From Eubacterium callanderi (GTDB lineage: Bacteria; Bacillota; Clostridia; Eubacteriales; Eubacteriaceae), in the NCBI RefSeq assembly GCF_900142645.1, contig NZ_FRBP01000003.1, positions 1 through 64,000 of the forward strand: a stretch of 64,000 nt of DNA, in the 5' to 3' direction. The notes under the pieces are model-generated. The model had not been told where the DNA came from. It worked only from the letters and a program-made list of their open reading frames with translations, and did not search any database. The position numbers and the translations under genes were made by a program. This document shows, in pieces, positions 43,693-53,066 of the stretch (its first letter is position 1; every line of letters starts with the position of its first letter).

Positions 43693-46600
43693 TTAACTTT
43701 TCCTCCTATTTTTAAATAAAAGTATTCCTGTCATTCCAGCCAGCATCAACACTGCACCCACGGAAAGAAACATGGTCGTCCCTTGGCTTCCGGAAAGTGG
43801 AAGCTCAACTGGCGGTTCATTCAGAATCTTGTATATTCCATTCTTTTCATACACTGCCGGTGGATTTCCCACAGCACTGCCTTCAGGAATTGTAAATCCT
43901 GTCTGCTCATAAACCACTTTCCACTGTCCATTCGGTAAGCCGTAGCCATCTGGTGCTTTCAACTCCACAAGTCGATAGGTTCCGTCAACTGGTAATTTGC
44001 TAAACGAAACGACGCCCGATACCTCGGAAGACACTTTGTCTACCTGCTTCCAGCATTCTGCCGAGCTTCCTATTGGTTCTCCATCTGCATTGACTTCGAT
44101 CTTCCCCTGGTCATGGTTGTGTTCTGCATTCTGACACTCTAATTGATACAAACCAAAAGTTGCGCCGGAAAGCGGCATTCCTTCCCGATTGATTTTAGTA
44201 AACTGAAAATCTGCCATTATAGTGTTGGTAAAAGCGGCTTTGCTGCTCTCCCTGTCATCTTCAGTCAATGCCGCCGTGTTATCGTAAATCAGCGTGGCCT
44301 GAAGTTTTTGCGTTTTTGGATTTCTTTTAACATCTACCTGAACCACTGCTATATGTGAGTCATAAACATACTGTTCATCTCGGCTTCCGGTCAGGTTGTC
44401 CGGAAGTTCTTCTTTCACGCTAAATGTGTAGTGTCCCTCTGTTTTAAAAGTAATTGGGCTGAACTCGAATGATTGCGTGGAATGATTGCCCGCTCCTTTT
44501 ACTTCCTTGCGGGTATCTTCCAATAGGACTTTGCTATGCTCAATCGCTTGGGTTGTCTCTTTATCTCCTGGCTCCAGAACAAAGGTGAACACGTCACGCT
44601 CTTCCAGGTTTCTCCCCAACAGGGTTTTCTGCCCTTGAATAGCCGTTTGAACGTCTCCGTTATAAGCATTGGTAAAGGTAACCGTGGTCTCCGGTTTTGG
44701 CTCTGTGCTCTGCTCAATTGTCCCGGTCACGCCATTCTCTTGAACATCAGCTGATTGTCCATCCATTGTTATGGATGGGGTATAGGCTGCCGGAACTTCC
44801 ACTTCTTTCACTGTAAATTTTGCGTCTGCTGGAAGCTCTGTGAAGGATACCCATTCTCCTGCTTTTAAAGTAAATGTTCCGCTGCCCTTTTCTATTTGAA
44901 CTTTTTCTGTCTCTCCACCTCCACAGTGCTTTTCGCCTTCAACGTCTAACAGATTACCCGCTTTATCCTTCAAGGTCAGGTTAAATGTAAAGGCACTGTC
45001 CGTTGGCAGAAAATCTCCGGTTACTTTTTTCTCAATTTTAAGGGATCCCACCCGCTGGTTGGTTACCTGAACAATGGCGGTTCGGGAAAAAAGATTGGTC
45101 AAATCCGTCTCTCCCAAATCCTGCTTATATTTTTCATTTGAATGTTCCAGGCATTGCTGAATCTTTAACTTTGACCATCCTTGATCTACCACCAGCCGAT
45201 CCGAAGTCTTTGTTCCATCCGAAAATTCCGTCGGCTTATATTCCAAAGCGGCCCCTTCCGCATCATACTGAAGGTGTAGTTCCGGCCCACTCTGAAGATT
45301 CCAGTCGTTTTCCCCCACCGGGTACGTATCACTGGTCTGTTGTTTAACTTTGATATCATGGAGTGTCGTATCAATTTCATCCTCTGCAACAAACTGAATC
45401 ATGCTCTTAACAACTGAGCCTACCCCGCGTGCTACAGAGATTCCATCCATTATGTCACCCGCGTCTGCGTAAATTCCACTATTATCTACCGTCACCTGAA
45501 CGGCTTTGGGATTTACTTTATAGCCCATAGGCGCATTTGTCTCGACCAGATAATACGTTTTTCCTGTTATAAGACCTCTTTTACCCTGTTCGACCTGTGC
45601 TTTTGTCGGAAGTACCCCGCCGCCATCCAAGTTGATACCATCGCCGTTCTCCTTACTTAAGTCAGCGGTCGTCACTTCGCAGTAAGGCGTGCTTCCTTCA
45701 TTAATCGTATAACTCCCATCGGAATCAACCTTGATATTCTCTTCCTCATAAAGCGCAAAGGTGGCTCCTGTAACAGGCGTTACGCCATCATCTGCAAATT
45801 TTTGCACCAACAACCGGTTTTGGACATTGGGTACATAAAGCCTTGCGGAAAACTCCCTTGTATAATCCCCCTCATCATTTTTTAATCGAACCGTGTTCTG
45901 GTCATTCGCGCTCTCCAAGCTATCTGCCGTAGTATAATAATAATTCACCACATATTTTACTTTCTCATTTCTTTCATTTTCTGGAAGCATAAAATAATAG
46001 GTCATGATATCGCCTGGCATGTTTTCCAGTTCGGCTTTATAGCTGCCGCTGCTATCGAGTTCAAAAACATAGGGGTTTTCTCTGGCTGCTGTTAACACGT
46101 TCGCCATATCAGCGGGGGCTGTCTTCCATCCCGTCATGGGATCCCCAGATACCACTTGCCAGTTTTTAGAATCTGATATGCCTTCATTTCCGTCGCCTTT
46201 ATACTTCAGCACCACGGCAAACATGGTTCCACCTTTTAAATCATACAGGTTTCCATTTGTATCTGTCACCGCCGAATCCGTTGAAACAGTCAGCTTCGGA
46301 CTGGCATAGCTGCCAGATTCCCAAGGATTGGCACAGAGCAACAGGGTATCCTCATTTCCACCTGTCTCCAGATATAATTTTACATCGCCCGCAAAACGGT
46401 AGCCCTCCGGTACTTTGGTTTCACGAAGGATAAAATGGTCGATGTCTCGATCTTTTAAATCCTTTAAGCTAATAATGAACCCTTCTTCATCAACCAGTAC
46501 AAAAGTCCCATCTTCATCTGTGGTACCCGTTGCGATCACCTGGTCATCACCTTCTTGTTGAATTTCATAATTTTCATCAGCCGCATATAAGGTAAACGCT

Positions 46601-48288
46601 GCGCCAGCTACAGGGTCACCTAATTGATCCACCTTGATGATGTCGCTTTCAGGAACAGTAACCAGATTATATTTTAAAGACATGTTGGATTCACTGTTGC
46701 CTCTTTCCAGATAGAAGAATTTCAGTGTGTGATAGCTACCATCTGCAAAAGTATTCCCTGACCATTTCACACGCTTATCGCGCCCGGCGTCCTCGAATTG
46801 TTCTTTTAAAGTACTTCTCTGCTCAATACTATTTCCTTCATGATTTTTCCCCTCATTAATCACAACCTCCCCTGTTGAGAAGTCAATCTCTACAGCAGCA
46901 GCATCATGAATGCCTCCGAGGTCTGCCACCAGCACATCATCAATAAAAATCCACACATCGTCATCACCGCTAAATTCATAGGTAACTGGTTTTTTACTAC
47001 CATTTTGGTTTATTTCTCCTCCGTCCTGCTGAACAAAACGGGTAGTCATGGAGAGGCCAAAGTAATGGTTTAATTGAGCATCTCTTGGGCCAATCTCTTT
47101 TGGTACAAGCTTGTTGTCATTGTCTCGATTAAAAACCACTCCAGGCTTGGTAAATGGAAAGAACTGTCCATATGTGTTCTGATTCCCTTCGGAAGTCATT
47201 TTTATGCCTGGTGTATTATAAAGCTGGAACCTCTCTGTCTCTTCATTGAAATAAGCATAATTTTTTTGACAATCATAATAATAATAGCCTTCATTATCTA
47301 CTTGGAGCAGACCACCAACATTCATGAAGGCTTTCTTTCCACCTTGACCTTCGTTTTTTGTGTTTCCAATATCCTCATTACGATCAAAAAGATACGCCAG
47401 GGATTCCTCATTTTGGGTTGTTTCAGGAAAACCATTTTCCAATACCGATTTAACTATTCCTTGTCTTGGTTTGGCGCTTTTAGTCCATTGATTTACGGGA
47501 TTATAGGTGTTTTTATTTGCCTGCCTAAACAGCAATAAATGGTCTTCATTTCCCGATCTTCTGCTGCCGTTAATGCCAACCCTGATCGGATTATGATCCT
47601 TATTATCCGAATCATCTCTTCCCCATTGCCAGTAATCAAATACGTTGATTGTCGTGCCTTTTGGGCTGACTCCTTCAAAGGAAAGATCATCATAAATCGC
47701 TTGGCTATCTTTTGTCACGGCGCCACCAAGACGCACGGTTACTTCCAAAACTCCAGCCTCTTCCCTCATAACATATCCTTCCGGCAGAGAAGCTTTTAAC
47801 GAATATTCTCCCTCATAAGCATTTTCTGGCCAGTCATCCAGCTCCCAGTTGAGCGCAATTTCCTGTTCCCCGGCATTCATTTCAGCCCTAATTGTTCCCG
47901 GCAGATATGTTTTAAGCAGATCCCTACTGACTACCTGCTCTTTACTGGCTCCGGGAAGGATCATTTCCCATCGTTTATTTTCCTCAGACCATTCCAGCGC
48001 ATCCCCTCTCCATGTCCATGATAAAACCTCCAAAGGGACCTGCTCTTCCGTAACCTCTGTCTTTTCATTGGCTTTCTCTTGGCCCCCTTCTGGCGGATGC
48101 GCATTTTCTCCTTCCTCAGCGGACGTCCCTTGTTCCTTTTCTTCGACTGTGTTCTCTTGTTGATTCTCTACAGTCTGACCGCCAGGATACGAAAAAATGG
48201 CTTCCCTTGCAAAAACCATCCTCCCTGTTAAAAATATCAGCACCACACCTACTAATAAAAAAGCAAAGCACCATTTTTGGGTTTTCAT
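43693..48288 (-). CDS. Giant pilus tip adhesin with fibro-slime and SpaA/pilin isopeptide domains
   Basis: The 1531-residue precursor has a signal peptide (1-27), an acidic E/Q/P-rich linker, and a domain around 170-500 with the fibro-slime/PA14-like hallmark YEFSGDDDVWIFIDDVLVAD and LGGIHD. Cna-B domains follow at about 540-640, 825-935 and 1358-1463, a DUF7601-type domain (KVTGDFLPTDSAFTFNLTL) near 1076-1210 and a Spy0128-type isopeptide linkage domain near 1210-1363. It ends in a sorting signal LPLSG near 1496, a membrane helix and RRKS. The ATG at 48288 with AAAGGAG is preferred to the one 42 bp upstream. First gene of the tip-shaft-sortase operon. Ligand unknown. Confidence 0.9.
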   Translation of the reverse strand: MKTQKWCFAFLLVGVVLIFLTGRMVFAREAIFSYPGGQTVENQQENTVEEKEQGTSAEEGENAHPPEGGQEKANEKTEVTEEQVPLEVLSWTWRGDALEWSEENKRWEMILPGASKEQVVSRDLLKTYLPGTIRAEMNAGEQEIALNWELDDWPENAYEGEYSLKASLPEGYVMREEAGVLEVTVRLGGAVTKDSQAIYDDLSFEGVSPKGTTINVFDYWQWGRDDSDNKDHNPIRVGINGSRRSGNEDHLLLFRQANKNTYNPVNQWTKSAKPRQGIVKSVLENGFPETTQNEESLAYLFDRNEDIGNTKNEGQGGKKAFMNVGGLLQVDNEGYYYYDCQKNYAYFNEETERFQLYNTPGIKMTSEGNQNTYGQFFPFTKPGVVFNRDNDNKLVPKEIGPRDAQLNHYFGLSMTTRFVQQDGGEINQNGSKKPVTYEFSGDDDVWIFIDDVLVADLGGIHDAAAVEIDFSTGEVVINEGKNHEGNSIEQRSTLKEQFEDAGRDKRVKWSGNTFADGSYHTLKFFYLERGNSESNMSLKYNLVTVPESDIIKVDQLGDPVAGAAFTLYAADENYEIQQEGDDQVIATGTTDEDGTFVLVDEEGFIISLKDLKDRDIDHFILRETKVPEGYRFAGDVKLYLETGGNEDTLLLCANPWESGSYASPKLTVSTDSAVTDTNGNLYDLKGGTMFAVVLKYKGDGNEGISDSKNWQVVSGDPMTGWKTAPADMANVLTAARENPYVFELDSSGSYKAELENMPGDIMTYYFMLPENERNEKVKYVVNYYYTTADSLESANDQNTVRLKNDEGDYTREFSARLYVPNVQNRLLVQKFADDGVTPVTGATFALYEEENIKVDSDGSYTINEGSTPYCEVTTADLSKENGDGINLDGGGVLPTKAQVEQGKRGLITGKTYYLVETNAPMGYKVNPKAVQVTVDNSGIYADAGDIMDGISVARGVGSVVKSMIQFVAEDEIDTTLHDIKVKQQTSDTYPVGENDWNLQSGPELHLQYDAEGAALEYKPTEFSDGTKTSDRLVVDQGWSKLKIQQCLEHSNEKYKQDLGETDLTNLFSRTAIVQVTNQRVGSLKIEKKVTGDFLPTDSAFTFNLTLKDKAGNLLDVEGEKHCGGGETEKVQIEKGSGTFTLKAGEWVSFTELPADAKFTVKEVEVPAAYTPSITMDGQSADVQENGVTGTIEQSTEPKPETTVTFTNAYNGDVQTAIQGQKTLLGRNLEERDVFTFVLEPGDKETTQAIEHSKVLLEDTRKEVKGAGNHSTQSFEFSPITFKTEGHYTFSVKEELPDNLTGSRDEQYVYDSHIAVVQVDVKRNPKTQKLQATLIYDNTAALTEDDRESSKAAFTNTIMADFQFTKINREGMPLSGATFGLYQLECQNAEHNHDQGKIEVNADGEPIGSSAECWKQVDKVSSEVSGVVSFSKLPVDGTYRLVELKAPDGYGLPNGQWKVVYEQTGFTIPEGSAVGNPPAVYEKNGIYKILNEPPVELPLSGSQGTTMFLSVGAVLMLAGMTGILLFKNRRKS

Positions 48289-48949
48289 TGTCAACGATTC
48301 TCCTTTCTTATTTGCGATTTTTCTGCGCATCGGGCCGATGATTAAATCACTGCATTTTTTAAGTTATCGTTTTTTTCTGTGCAATAAAAACAAATCGGTA
48401 AAACATGTATCTTTTCTACCTTTATTCTTTTAATCCAAGTGATTTAAAATTAAAAAAATAAGCCATCAGATCCTCATCTAATGGCTAAATACTCGCAGAC
48501 TATTAAAAGTCTACGAATCTTTTCACCTTTTTCTGTTTTTATTTCACAACAAATATACTAACTCCTGACAACCTACAGTGTTCAAGCTTTTATTACTATT
48601 GATATTTTTTCACTTTTCGTAATGAATCTACAGAAACTTGTTCAGTCCTACTATTTTTGCTTGTCTCTTGGTTTTCCCTTCAGTTTCTTGAAATAAATTA
48701 TTACACTTCATCATCCGCTTCCTTATGGGTTTTCAACACACATTACTTCATATCCGATTTTTTAAGAGTTTTGGATTCTCCTTTGCTTTTATTTATGTTC
48801 TGGCCATATTTCCTTATATAATGTATCTAGATTTTCAAGGAATACCTATAGACATAAAAGTATATTTCAAGGTCAAATCAATTAATTAGCTAAAAAGGGC
48901 ATTATTTCACAAAAAAAGAAAACTCACTTGGCTTTCTTTTCCGTTTATT
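48289..48949. other. Intergenic: pilus leader and hairpins
   Basis: The first ~140 bp should hold the pilus promoter. Further right are two hairpins, AGCCAT...ATGGCT (48461-48486) and CGCAGACT/AGTCTACG (48495-48516), the second followed by a T-rich run. A GAAAG/CTTTC hairpin at 48914-48940 ends the mazF relic. No gene seen. Confidence 0.45.
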
Positions 48950-49185
48950 CTAAAATTTCAATTCAGTAAAAACAATATCTATCACATTTTCAAGAATATC
49001 ACCTGGTACCATTTCTACAAAACGATAATCACAAACCTCAACATCCAATGCTTTTGACTGTTTAAATAAAGCTACTCCAAACGTTTTTGTACGACCGTCA
49101 AGCAGAACATGAAGATGAAACTTGTTATTAGTGTTTGTAATTGGGCAAATAATCGTCATACTTGTTTCCTTGTTGAAAACTACAT
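48950..49185 (-). pseudogene. 5'-truncated mazF-like toxin gene
   Basis: From VVFNKETSMTIICPITNT to the stop the product aligns along its length with the C-terminal two thirds of the intact MazF at 52181-52513, including the shared MVPGDILENVIDIVF. The first ~35 residues, with the conserved QGxI(V/I)xxxF and RP(G/A) regions, are missing, as is any antitoxin gene. The downstream terminator is also related. It is a diverged paralogue, not a recent copy. Confidence 0.75.
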
Positions 49186-49261
49186 ATACGCATAAAATTT
49201 ACGCACGCGCTTAATATACGCATGAAAAAAGCGTACGACATAATTGTGAGAAGGATAGAAA

Positions 49262-49431
49262 ATGACAGTAAGGGAAATTATTAAAATCCTTAAACAGGAT
49301 GGCTTGAAAGATATTGATTTTAACGGTTCTCATATTCAATATAAACACCCGATAAAGCCTCGTTCCTAAACATGGCGGTGGTATAAAAAGGTGCGTTAAA
49401 AAGTATCCTCAAACAAGCAGGGCCTAAATAG
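49262..49431 (+). pseudogene. Frameshifted hicA toxin gene
   Basis: MTVREIIKILKQDGLK...FNGSHIQYKHP is a HicA start with its catalytic His (GSH). The typical VPKHGG loop then appears in a second frame and ALKSILKQAGPK plus stop in a third, so two frameshifts have inactivated it. AGAAGGA precedes the ATG. A GCAGGGC/GCCCTGC hairpin overlaps the end. Confidence 0.78.
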
Positions 49432-49468
49432 CCCTGCCAATACAATCATATATAAAGGAGTGAAAGCA

Positions 49469-49931
49469 ATGCGCAAATTAACCTATTTACCTATATTAGA
49501 ACCATCTGTCGATGGTTACGACGTTTTTTACCCTGATCTTCCTGTTGTATTAGTTTTGGCAAAGATATTGAAAAAGCCCACCAAATGGCAAAAGTTGTAT
49601 TAGTTTTGGCAAAGATATTGAAAAAGCCCACCAAATGGCAAAAGAAGTGCTAGCGTTACATATCTACGGAATGGAAAAAGACGGTGATCCGATCTCAAAA
49701 CCTTCGAAAAAACTTGAAGCTGACGACATTGAAGAGTGTATCGTCACGGCGGTTACTATTTTACCCGATTTGATGAAAAATGCGATGGATAACCGAAAAA
49801 TAAAAACAAACGTAACGATCCCGGCCTAGCTTAAAGAGGAGGCTGAATCTCATCATGTCAATTATTCAAAACTTCTTGAGGCGTCGTTGTTAGATTACCT
49901 CAACGTTAAACGCGAAGTTTTAAGACAATAA
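49469..49931 (+). pseudogene. Inactivated hicB antitoxin gene with 50-bp tandem duplication
   Basis: It opens RKLTYLPILEPSVDGYDVFY after an AAGGAG site, and ends HHVNYSKLLEASLLDYLNVK, both typical of HicB with a C-terminal ribbon-helix-helix. Three lesions are visible: one missing G after DLP (CCTGTTGT for CCTGGTTGT), an exact 50-bp tandem duplication (49544-49593 and 49594-49643), and a TAG in place of the Trp codon of PAWLKEEAE at 49827. Restoring one base and removing one repeat brings the frames together. Confidence 0.82.
49544..49643 (+). repeat. Exact 50-bp tandem duplication
   Basis: Two adjoining identical 50-bp units inside the hicB relic. Fifty is not a multiple of three, so the duplication shifts the reading frame. 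Perfect identity means that it is recent. Confidence 0.95.
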
Positions 49932-50280
49932 AAGCACAATACAATTACGCCAAAAATCCCCCTGTGCGTTAACACAAAAGCAATACTAAAGAGGCGATAA
50001 AAGTGATCTATATTCCTTCAATCTGATACTAGTTTATTCGTCGACAAGCGTATAATAAATTTATAAATTCAATTTCAAAAAACAGACATGATTCTTTGCC
50101 TCCTGTTAATTGGTATTGTAACCTTACACAATTTTCATACTCAGCTTTAGCCCAGAAAATTGAAATATCTTTTCTTTTGTATTATTATGTTATCGGGTAC
50201 TTTATAGCATTTTTTAATCAATTTTTAAGGATGCTGCATATCCACAATACTCAAAATAAAAAAAGAGAAAGGACAAAGAA
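49932..50280. other. Leader region of the peptide-binding protein gene
   Basis: No gene supported. The last bases carry GAGAAAGGA for the downstream lipoprotein; a promoter is presumed but not resolved. Confidence 0.4.
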
Positions 50281-51864
50281 ATGAAGAGTGTAAAAAAACT
50301 TTTTGCTCTGCTGCTTGTAACCGTACTTGCCATCGGTATTGCAGGCTGTGGAACCGGAGGAAGTTCTCCTGGGGGAACATCTTCAGATGGTAAGATCCGT
50401 GTAGCAATGCAGGATCCTAATGTGCCGATTGACATGCAGAAACAGACGAATAGCTATTTAATGATGGTTGCTGATCAGATTACAGAACCTCTGATCAACC
50501 TTGATAACGATGGTCAGTTATCACCATTATTGATCAAGGAGATGCCTAAGATTTCCGATGATGGTTTAACCTATTCTTTCGAGTTAAAAGATGATATTAA
50601 ATTCCATAACGGAGATACTGTAAAATCATCAGACGTCAAGTATTCTTTTGAACGTTTACTGACAAAAGGTGTTATGGGGGCTATGATTGACCAGGTACAG
50701 GGCGCCCAAAATTTAATCGATGGCTCTGCTACTTCTTTAGAAGGTTTTAAAATCATTGATGATCAGAAGTTTGATTTAGTACTGGAACAGCCATATAGCC
50801 CATTCCCATCAGCTTTAGCAACACCTTATGTATGTGTATTCCCACAGAAGGCCTGTGAAGAAGCGGGCGATGACTGGGGTAGAACTGTACTTTATGGCAC
50901 AGGCCCATACAAATTGGATAGTTATACAGCTGGTCAGGGCATCGAAATTTCAAAATTTGATGAATATCATGGTGAAGCAGCCAAAAATGCTGGTGTTTCT
51001 TTCAAATTTATCGAAGATATGAATACACAGGTTATGGAATTCCAGAAGGGTAACGTTGACGTTTTACAGTTAGATGCTACTTTATACCCACAGTATAAAG
51101 ATAACGCTGATATTAAAGATGCAATCCACTCTTTCAATCCAGTTGGCCTTGTTTATCTGGCTCCAAACATGGATAAGATTACTGAACCTAAGGTAAGAGA
51201 AGCTTTAAGTTATGCAATTAATCGAGAAGATATTTGCAATAACTTGATGAATGGAACGGCTACACCTGCTAAAACTTTTATTCCTGAGGGTTTAATTGGT
51301 TATGACGATTCTGTTCCTGCTTATGAATATAATCCTCAAAAAGCAAAACAGTTATTAGCCGAAGCAGGATATCCTGACGGCTACACGGTGGATCTTCCAG
51401 TATCCGCTAAGTATTCCTTCTTGGTAAAAGTTGCAACTGCCATACAGGATCAAGCGAGAGAAGCCGGATTTACAATTAATGTACAGCAGATGGATGGTGC
51501 GGCTTATTCCGATATGGCTAAAAGCGCAAATGTGCCACTGTCTACGAGCAACTGGTATGTTGATTATATTGATCCTGATGGAATGATTTATCAGAGATTC
51601 TCTAGCACAACAACAATGAACAACTCCAGTAGCCGTTATAATAATCCTGAATTCAATGCTTTAATCGATGAAGCAAGACAGATCACGGATGAAGCAAAAC
51701 GCCAGGAATTATACAGCAAAGCTGACAATATCTTAACTCGCCAGGATTACGGTGCAATTCCACTTTTTAACGAAACCAAATACTATTTACAAAATCCTGC
51801 AATTAAGAATTTCGAAGTAACAGATATGTTCCGTTTCCACTTCAACACAGCAGAACTATCCTAA
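50281..51864 (+). CDS. Oligopeptide/dipeptide ABC transporter substrate-binding lipoprotein
   Basis: The 527-residue protein has a lipoprotein signal with lipobox IAGC (Cys23) and a family-5 extracellular solute-binding domain: the conserved RVAMQDPN..., LVLEQPYSPFPSAL and VREALSYAINRE blocks. It would sit on the outer face of the membrane and deliver peptides, nickel chelates or similar to a DppBCDF-type transporter. No permease or ATPase gene adjoins it, so it is an orphan that must share a transporter encoded elsewhere. A terminator follows directly. Ligand unknown. Confidence 0.9.
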   Translation: MKSVKKLFALLLVTVLAIGIAGCGTGGSSPGGTSSDGKIRVAMQDPNVPIDMQKQTNSYLMMVADQITEPLINLDNDGQLSPLLIKEMPKISDDGLTYSFELKDDIKFHNGDTVKSSDVKYSFERLLTKGVMGAMIDQVQGAQNLIDGSATSLEGFKIIDDQKFDLVLEQPYSPFPSALATPYVCVFPQKACEEAGDDWGRTVLYGTGPYKLDSYTAGQGIEISKFDEYHGEAAKNAGVSFKFIEDMNTQVMEFQKGNVDVLQLDATLYPQYKDNADIKDAIHSFNPVGLVYLAPNMDKITEPKVREALSYAINREDICNNLMNGTATPAKTFIPEGLIGYDDSVPAYEYNPQKAKQLLAEAGYPDGYTVDLPVSAKYSFLVKVATAIQDQAREAGFTINVQQMDGAAYSDMAKSANVPLSTSNWYVDYIDPDGMIYQRFSSTTTMNNSSSRYNNPEFNALIDEARQITDEAKRQELYSKADNILTRQDYGAIPLFNETKYYLQNPAIKNFEVTDMFRFHFNTAELS

Positions 51865-51893
51865 GGGATATAAAGGATTATTTATAAGTTTAA

Positions 51894-51936
51894 AACACGG
51901 TAGGACAACTTGTAAGGTTTTGTTCTTCCGTGTTTT
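51894..51936 (+). terminator. Terminator of the binding-protein gene
   Basis: AACACGG / CCGTGTT outer stem with a GGACAA/TTGTTC inner pair, followed by TTTTTT. Confidence 0.8.
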
Positions 51937-52153
51937 TTAAATGGCGGAGAATGGTAAAACATTTAATTTTATTTTAAAAATTAATTTAAATTATTTAAAT
52001 CATTCAAGTATAGTTAGATATTTGAACAAACACAGTATAAAAACATACACATCTCAAGAATAGGCCCATATTCCCTATTTAAATCGTTTAAAGCCCAAAT
52101 ATATATACCAAACTCATTTTATTGGCTAAAAAAGAGCATTATTTCCGTAAAAA

Positions 52154-52176
52154 AGAAGGCTTACTCGCCTTCTTTT
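52154..52176 (-). terminator. Terminator of mazEF
   Basis: GAAGGC/GCCTTC hairpin with a T-run on the minus strand (AGAAGGC ... GCCTTCTTTT). Confidence 0.65.
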
Positions 52177-52180
52177 CCAG

Positions 52181-52513
52181 TCAAACCGAAATCTCAATTT
52201 CTGCAAAAACAATATCAATCACATTTTCAAGAATATCACCGGGTACCATTTCAATAAAATGATAACCACACGCTTCAATGTCTAACGATCTTAACTGTTC
52301 ACATAAGATAACGCTAGTCGTCTGAGTTCGACGATCAAGCGGAATGTGCAAAGGGAATTTACTATTGGTATTCGTTATTGGACAAACAATTGTCATATTC
52401 GTTTTTTGATTAAAAAAATCATTGCTGACAACAAGCCCAGGTCGATATCCAGCTTGCTCATGGTCAGACTGTGGATTGAAATTAATTTTGATGATGCTGC
52501 CTTGTTTTACCAT
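52181..52513 (-). CDS. mazF: MazF/PemK-type toxin (mRNA interferase)
   Basis: The 110-residue protein has the family's order of motifs: VKQGSIIKINFNPQSDHEQAGYRPGLVVSN, the TIVCPITNT strand and a MVPGDILENVIDIVF C-terminus. MazF cleaves single-stranded mRNA at short motifs. It overlaps the antitoxin gene by 7 bp and is intact, unlike the relic at 48950. Confidence 0.92.
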   Translation of the reverse strand: MVKQGSIIKINFNPQSDHEQAGYRPGLVVSNDFFNQKTNMTIVCPITNTNSKFPLHIPLDRRTQTTSVILCEQLRSLDIEACGYHFIEMVPGDILENVIDIVFAEIEISV

Positions 52514-52755
52514 ACTTCCTTACCTTCGGGCTTTCCCCAATCAATTTCTTCATCATGATACTCTCCCTCGTATCCGTAAAAAAGTTGCTTAATATTTTTG
52601 CGATATTTTTTAGGAGCCCATTTCTTAATGATGATTTGATCCTTATCTGCGACTGCTTCAACAGATTCCCCATTTACCCAATCCAGGGATTTCAACATAT
52701 CCTTTGAAATACATATTCCTTGACTATTACCCCAACTCCGTAATTTTGTTATCAT
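52507..52755 (-). CDS. mazE: MazE-type antitoxin
   Basis: The 82-residue protein has an AbrB/MazE swapped-hairpin N-terminus (KLRSWGNSQGICISKDMLKSLD) for DNA binding and dimerisation, and an acidic C-terminal tail (YGYEGEYHDEEIDWGKPEGKE) that would wrap around MazF. The ATG at 52755 with GGGAGTG is preferred to longer upstream starts. It is first in the operon and probably autoregulates it. Confidence 0.9.
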   Translation of the reverse strand: MITKLRSWGNSQGICISKDMLKSLDWVNGESVEAVADKDQIIIKKWAPKKYRKNIKQLFYGYEGEYHDEEIDWGKPEGKEVW

Positions 52756-52995
52756 TATTTTCACTCCCTTTCGTATATACATAATATATACCAACCAGCA
52801 ATTAAAATCAATATTCTATTTAATTTATATAGTTATTATTTATATATTGCTTTATAATGTATTACTTTAAATAATACATTATACTTCTTTGCATATATAT
52901 ACAAAGATATACAAAAACAAATAGGATAAAATTTTCGCTATGCTCAATTTTTTTATGATTAGATATTCCCAACAGTGTTTTTCTTTTGAACCCCC

Positions 52996-53066
52996 CAGAC
53001 ATAAGTAAAAATAAAAAAAGTTATATTTTATTGCAATTTCTTGCTTTTTATAACTTTTTACTTATT
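52996..53066. repeat. Long imperfect inverted repeat
   Basis: CAGACATAAGTAAAAA ... AAGTTATA on the left pairs with TATAACTTTTTACTTATTGTCTG on the right, with one gap. It sits between mazEF and IS debris and could be an element end or a MITE relic. Confidence 0.5.

Noticed and set aside
48950-52513. Recent duplication of mazF
   Set aside because: The two copies differ throughout at DNA and protein level, so they are old paralogues or separate acquisitions.
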